Below, piece after piece: positions 59,556 to 64,000 of a DNA stretch of 64,000 nt. The notes below the pieces were generated by a model. The model saw only the letters and a program-made list of their open reading frames with translations, was not told the DNA's origin and did no database searches. The stretch comes from Prevotella sp. (GTDB taxonomy: Bacteria > Bacteroidota > Bacteroidia > Bacteroidales > Bacteroidaceae), in contig JAEEJK010000043.1 in NCBI GenBank assembly GCA_016281815.1, forward strand, positions 31,207-95,206, read 5' to 3'. The position numbers and the translations under genes were made by a program. Positions within the stretch are counted from its first letter, which is position 1, and the number at the start of each line of letters is the position of its first letter.

Positions 59556-61634
59556 TCATCCTTTTTGCACGAAGATTCGAGCGTCCACCGCGGTGACGCT
59601 GGTCTCGTCGGCCAACAATGGGTTGATGTCCATCTCCTTGATTTCGGTGGCAAAGCGCAGCAGGGTGGACAGACGGACGATCACTTCTGCGAAACGGGCC
59701 TCATTGATGCCGGCCTGACCACGTGTTCCTTTGATGATCTTGTAGGCACGCAGCGACTTGATCATTGAATAGGCCTCGGCGTATGAAAGTGGGGCCAAAC
59801 CGCTGCTCACGTCCTTGAGCACCTCGACGAAGATGCCGCCAAGACCGCAGAGAACGACATGACCGAACCTCGGTTCGTACTTGGCACCGACAAATAGTTC
59901 CGTTCCCTTGATCATCTTCTGTACCATCACCGAGGTGGCACCCTCAATCTGCATCATCCGTTCAAACTCCAACCGCAGGTGCTTCGCGCTCTTGATGTCA
60001 AGCGACACACCGCCCACATCACTCTTGTGGACAGGTCCCACCACCTTGGCAACCACTGGGTAGCCGATACGCTCGGCGAATGCCACAAGGTCGTCCACAT
60101 TCTCACTCACCATCTCTGGCACCATGGGGATGCGGGCGCAGTCGAGCAACTCATGCACGAGGGTGGGGGAGATGTAGCCGCTCTCTTGGATGCCTGAGAT
60201 GATGTCGCGGATGCGCGGTACGTCGACACCGAACAACTCGATCTCTGGCGGGGCGGGTGGCGGAGTGCGCATCACCTGGGTGAGTGCGGTGGCGAGCGTC
60301 ACCTCATCGCTGAAGTTCACATGGCCTTTCTTGAGAAACTCCTCCACCTCGGGACCGGCGGTGTGCAGACTCGGAAGGATGGGGAAAACGGGCTTCTTGC
60401 ACTCCAATATCTTCTTGTGCAGCACATCATAGGTCTCGTAGAGTTGCACGAGGCCTGGTGTGCCGAATATCACCATGATGGCATCGATATTGTCAAAACG
60501 GTTCTCGCAGAAGTCGATGGCGGTGCCCAACTGCTCTGGGGTGCCTGTGGCAAGGATGTCGATGGGGTTGGCCACGGAGGCTCCGGGAAATAGTTTTTCC
60601 TTGAGTTCCTCTCCCACGGCAGGGTCGACAGGAGGCACCGACAGCCCTCCCTTGGAAAGGGCATCGGTGAGCATCACGCCCGGACCACCGGCATGGGTGA
60701 CGATGGCAACATTCTTGCCCTTGATGGGGGGGAGGGTGAAGATGCAGCCCACCGTGGTGAGTTCCTCACGGGAAAAACACCTCACGATACCGGCCTTGCG
60801 GAACAAAGCCTCGACAGCGGAGTCGCTGCTGGCGATGGCTCCGGTGTGTGAGGAGGCGGCACGGCTGCCACTCTCCGAACTGCCGGCTTTGATGGCTGCG
60901 ATGCGGCAGCCCTTGCGGATGAGTGATGCGGCATGGAAGAGCAGTTTGTCAGGATTGCTGATGTTCTCAATGTAGAGCAGTTTGACCTTGGAGTCCTTAT
61001 CTGAGTCGAAATTCTCGTCCATATACTGCAAGACATCCTCAATGCCAATCTGCTTGCCGTTGCCGATGCTCCAGACTGAGTTGAACTGCAAGCCTTTGAT
61101 GACAGCAGACTCGAGGATGAACACCGCGGTGGCTCCCGATCCTGAGATGAAATCTACGCCTTGTGGGTTGAGATGGGGTATCGGCTTGGTGAACACGCTG
61201 TGGTGCCACGAGTTGAGCAGTCCGATGCAGTTGGGACCGATCAGAGCGGCGCCATATTGCTCGCAGATATCAAGAATCTCTTTCTCCAACGCGGCTCCTG
61301 CGGGGGTCTCCTCGCCAAAACCGGCTGAGATGATGATGAATGCCCTGACGCCTTTCTCCGATGCGAGCAACTTAACAGTGGCTGGGCACAACTTGGCTGG
61401 AATCACCACGACGGCAAGATCGGTGGGAGGGAGTTCCTTGGCGTCGTGGAACACTTTGATGCCCTGCACCTCGTCTTCCTTGGGGTTGACCACACGCAGC
61501 ACTCCCTTGTAGCCTCCGTTGAGAAGGTTGCGCACAACGGCGCCACCAGGTTTGTGGATGTTGTTGCTGCCTCCAATCACCACAATGCTCTCTGGCTGTA
61601 ATAACTGTCTGTTGATCATGGCCTTAATCTTCAA
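59556..61634 (-). CDS. Acetate/acyl-CoA ligase (ADP-forming), fused alpha-beta subunits
   Basis: VVIGGSNNIHKPGGAVVRNLL, GPNCIGLLN, SSHTGAIASSD, C-terminal ATP-grasp DVGGVSLDIKSA. Confidence 0.93.
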   Translation of the reverse strand: MKIKAMINRQLLQPESIVVIGGSNNIHKPGGAVVRNLLNGGYKGVLRVVNPKEDEVQGIKVFHDAKELPPTDLAVVVIPAKLCPATVKLLASEKGVRAFIIISAGFGEETPAGAALEKEILDICEQYGAALIGPNCIGLLNSWHHSVFTKPIPHLNPQGVDFISGSGATAVFILESAVIKGLQFNSVWSIGNGKQIGIEDVLQYMDENFDSDKDSKVKLLYIENISNPDKLLFHAASLIRKGCRIAAIKAGSSESGSRAASSHTGAIASSDSAVEALFRKAGIVRCFSREELTTVGCIFTLPPIKGKNVAIVTHAGGPGVMLTDALSKGGLSVPPVDPAVGEELKEKLFPGASVANPIDILATGTPEQLGTAIDFCENRFDNIDAIMVIFGTPGLVQLYETYDVLHKKILECKKPVFPILPSLHTAGPEVEEFLKKGHVNFSDEVTLATALTQVMRTPPPAPPEIELFGVDVPRIRDIISGIQESGYISPTLVHELLDCARIPMVPEMVSENVDDLVAFAERIGYPVVAKVVGPVHKSDVGGVSLDIKSAKHLRLEFERMMQIEGATSVMVQKMIKGTELFVGAKYEPRFGHVVLCGLGGIFVEVLKDVSSGLAPLSYAEAYSMIKSLRAYKIIKGTRGQAGINEARFAEVIVRLSTLLRFATEIKEMDINPLLADETSVTAVDARIFVQKG

Positions 61635-61659
61635 TCTTCAATTTTCAATTTTCAATAAT
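61625..61659 (-). repeat. Heptamer array overlapping bcp 3' end
   Basis: aatcttcaatcttcaattttcaattttcaataatt. Confidence 0.9.
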
Positions 61660-62100
61660 TTGTTTGGCGTGTTCCTTGGTCTTGATTTGTTTCGGCCCGA
61701 TGATGCGCTCCACGATACCTTCCTCATTGATGATGAAGGTGGTGCGGAACGTACCGAAATACTTTCGGCCATACATGCTCTTCTCGCCCCAGACACCAAA
61801 CTGCTCCACGAGGGTCTTTTCCGTGTCTGCGATGAGGTGGAAGGGTAGTTCGTGCTTGGCGATGAATTTCTGATGTGACTTGGCATCATCTACACTGGCT
61901 CCCAGCACGGCATAGCCGGCCTCACTCAGTGCACCCATGTTGTCGCGCAGGTTGCAGGCCTCGGTGGTGCAGCCGGAAGTCATGTCCTTGGGATAGAAAT
62001 AAAGAACTAATTTCTTGCCGGCAAAATCGCTCAGACGGATCTCGTTGCCGTTCTCATCGTGCCCCAATACCTCAGGGGCCTTGTCTCCTACTTGTATCAT
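61645..62100 (-). CDS. bcp: Thioredoxin-dependent peroxiredoxin (Bcp/PrxQ)
   Basis: LYFYPKDMTSGCTTEACNLRD. Confidence 0.95.
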   Translation of the reverse strand: MIQVGDKAPEVLGHDENGNEIRLSDFAGKKLVLYFYPKDMTSGCTTEACNLRDNMGALSEAGYAVLGASVDDAKSHQKFIAKHELPFHLIADTEKTLVEQFGVWGEKSMYGRKYFGTFRTTFIINEEGIVERIIGPKQIKTKEHAKQIIEN

Positions 62101-62249
62101 GATGTCGTGTTTTTGATAGATGGTTTGTTGTGAAACGCAAAATTACAAATATTTCTCAAAAAATGGAAAAATATGATAGCAAATTTTCCTGTTACGCAAA
62201 AAAAGTGTATCTTCGCACTAAAATCATCCATCAACAATTCATTAACCTT

Positions 62250-62981
62250 ATGAAGCAACATTTCTTCGCATTCTTCACATTCCTTACAATGGCCATCAAC
62301 GCCAGTGCGCTCTCTTTCGACGAGGCACGTCATGAGGCTCTTTACCTCACCGACAAGATGGCATATGAACTGGCTCTCTCCATAGAGCAAATGGAGGCTG
62401 TATATGAGATCAATCTCGACTACTTGCTCAATGTCAACCGCAGCAGCGACCTTTACAGCATCTTCTGGGAACGCCGCAACCTTGACCTGCAGTATGTGCT
62501 GAATCCTTATCAGTTTCAGGCATACATGAGTGCCAACTATTTCTACCGTCCGCTCAACTGGATCAGGGGAGCATGGAGGTTGGCTATCTATGGGCGTTAC
62601 ACCGACCCACACCTTTTTTATTATGCCCGACCAAGAGCGTGGGTGTCTTTCCGCGGCGGTCGCAATGTGGGGACAAGGAGTTTCTATATGGGACGCAATT
62701 ACTTCGCACCTGCTAATGGGGGAAGGCCGGGCAATGGTCATATTCCCGGAGCAAATCCTCGGAATGGTCATCGGCCAGGTCAGGGTATCCACAATCCCAA
62801 CAACGGTTATCGTCCAGGACAGGGCATGCCCAACAATGGCTATCGTCCCGGACAAACCACTTCACAGCGGCCACAACAGGGACAAAATCCTCCACAGCGG
62901 CCTCAGCAGGGGCAGGGCAATCCCCAAAGACCTCAGCAGGGACCAACTCCCGGACAGGGACGTCGGTTTTTCCGCAATTAA
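62250..62981 (+). CDS. Secreted hypothetical protein with NGYRPGQG / QRPQQGQ repeat tail
   Basis: Signal peptide MKQHFFAFFTFLTMAINASA; tandem repeats; start moved from 62130. Confidence 0.65.
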   Translation: MKQHFFAFFTFLTMAINASALSFDEARHEALYLTDKMAYELALSIEQMEAVYEINLDYLLNVNRSSDLYSIFWERRNLDLQYVLNPYQFQAYMSANYFYRPLNWIRGAWRLAIYGRYTDPHLFYYARPRAWVSFRGGRNVGTRSFYMGRNYFAPANGGRPGNGHIPGANPRNGHRPGQGIHNPNNGYRPGQGMPNNGYRPGQTTSQRPQQGQNPPQRPQQGQGNPQRPQQGPTPGQGRRFFRN

Positions 62982-63002
62982 TCATACTTTGTTCTTGGAT
63001 TC

Positions 63003-63809
63003 ATGACTGGACTGCAGAAAATGACTTTTGCACCCCTGTTGCTGATGGTGGTTTCCGTCATCATGGGGTGCAACAATTATGAGAAGGCCAAGACCGACAT
63101 GCAGCACGACCTCAATCAGGCCCTGCGCATGATGGTGATGGATGCCGGACAACGAGAAGCACTGATGGATTCGGTTGCTGCACTTCAGGGAGATGCGGTG
63201 CTGACACTGGGGCAGGCACAGGACATGCTTTGCCGGCAACTGACCATCGCTTCCCTGAAGGATACGTCGCATGTCTCCTTGTGCTTGGTCAGGAACGGAC
63301 AACATGAACCATTCTGCGAGCGTGCCATGCTCAGCAGTGACACCTTGCTTTGTGTCCCATCCCGTGCGGGCATAGGTGATTTGACGATCGCCATCAAGGC
63401 TTTTGCCAATCCTTCTTGGTGGTCGGTGATGAGGCATTCCCAGCAGCGTCTTCCACTGACCGGCATCATGATGGGCTTGTTGGGACTGATGGCTTTGGCC
63501 TTCAGAAAGAACATGGGGGCGGTTCCTGCGGTTGTCGAACCAGATCGGTTGGCTCTTCCTTCCATGCGTCTGACTCCCATGCAGGAGCAACTGATTCATC
63601 TGTTTGCCTCTGCTCCCGGTCATGTCCTCTCCAAGGAAACGATTTGTTCGGAACTGTGGCCTAAGAAAGACAGACCAGAAGATACCCTCTACACCTTCAT
63701 CAGCCGTCTGAAAACCTCTCTCCACCAACAGTCAGACTTGGATATCGTCAACAATAGAGGAAAGGAATATCAACTGGTATCAAAAACGCAAAACGACGAT
63801 AACCAGTAA
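63003..63809 (+). CDS. Membrane-anchored one-component regulator with C-terminal OmpR/PhoB winged-helix
   Basis: N-terminal leader with GC (possible lipobox), TM LTGIMMGLLGLMALAF, C-terminal LTPMQEQLIHLFASAPGHVLSKETICSELWPKKDRPEDTLYTFISRLKTSL. Confidence 0.8.
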   Translation: MTGLQKMTFAPLLLMVVSVIMGCNNYEKAKTDMQHDLNQALRMMVMDAGQREALMDSVAALQGDAVLTLGQAQDMLCRQLTIASLKDTSHVSLCLVRNGQHEPFCERAMLSSDTLLCVPSRAGIGDLTIAIKAFANPSWWSVMRHSQQRLPLTGIMMGLLGLMALAFRKNMGAVPAVVEPDRLALPSMRLTPMQEQLIHLFASAPGHVLSKETICSELWPKKDRPEDTLYTFISRLKTSLHQQSDLDIVNNRGKEYQLVSKTQNDDNQ

Positions 63810-64000
63810 TTGCCATATAAATTCCCATTAATCTTTTATTCTCTGTATCTCTGTATCTCTTCTATGTTGCAATCCAAATAATTGGGTCATATTTTAGTGT
63901 TGTTTAACGGTTATATGTTCATTTTTGCACAGTTTTTCAGGTTTTTATACAAGGAATCCCCTGCCAGACACGTTCAACATGCCTGGAGAGTTGCGTAAGC

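Overview
The window looks like a Bacteroidales (Prevotella/Segatella-like) chromosome segment, judged from protein families, TTTG-N19/20-TAnnTTTG promoters and AT-rich heptamer repeats. Gene content, left to right: a fructan locus (two GH32, MFS transporter, PfkB kinase); an EamA transporter; GH97; a DUF4139 (MuiA-like) protein; a Tat/4Fe-4S aldo-keto reductase; a xylan-ester locus (CE6-CE1, GH10-CE1, hybrid two-component regulator); an M16 peptidase; a two-gene cassette whose second protein has a C-terminus resembling a diversity-generating-retroelement (DGR) variable region; uronate catabolism (uxaB, uxuB, uxuA) interrupted by an AAA-ATPase/PD-(D/E)XK gene; rpsA; an alpha/beta hydrolase and two GH43; an uncharacterised two-TM protein; tsaE; porX; a porW/sprE-like gene; a BspA/DUF285-dockerin surface protein; aroA; glutamine synthetase; ADP-forming acyl-CoA synthetase; bcp; and a membrane-anchored winged-helix regulator. 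No rRNA, tRNA, CRISPR array, transposase or reverse transcriptase was recognised. The most notable non-coding observations are: (1) two copies of a ~167-174 bp MITE-like element at 5017-5184 and 36582-36755, each flanked by a different perfect 9-bp (copy 1: 9-10 bp) direct repeat; (2) the candidate DGR variable region at about 28426-28599, followed by a 90-nt perfect-armed hairpin and bracketed with its partner gene by 43-bp direct repeats; (3) seven TTTTCAA-type heptamer arrays, all in the same orientation and at 3' ends of minus-strand genes, several of which supply the stop codon; (4) a duplicated promoter module before the GH97 gene; (5) a 17-bp-arm palindrome at the promoter of the xylan-locus regulator. 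All calls come from reading sequence and translations; no searches were run.
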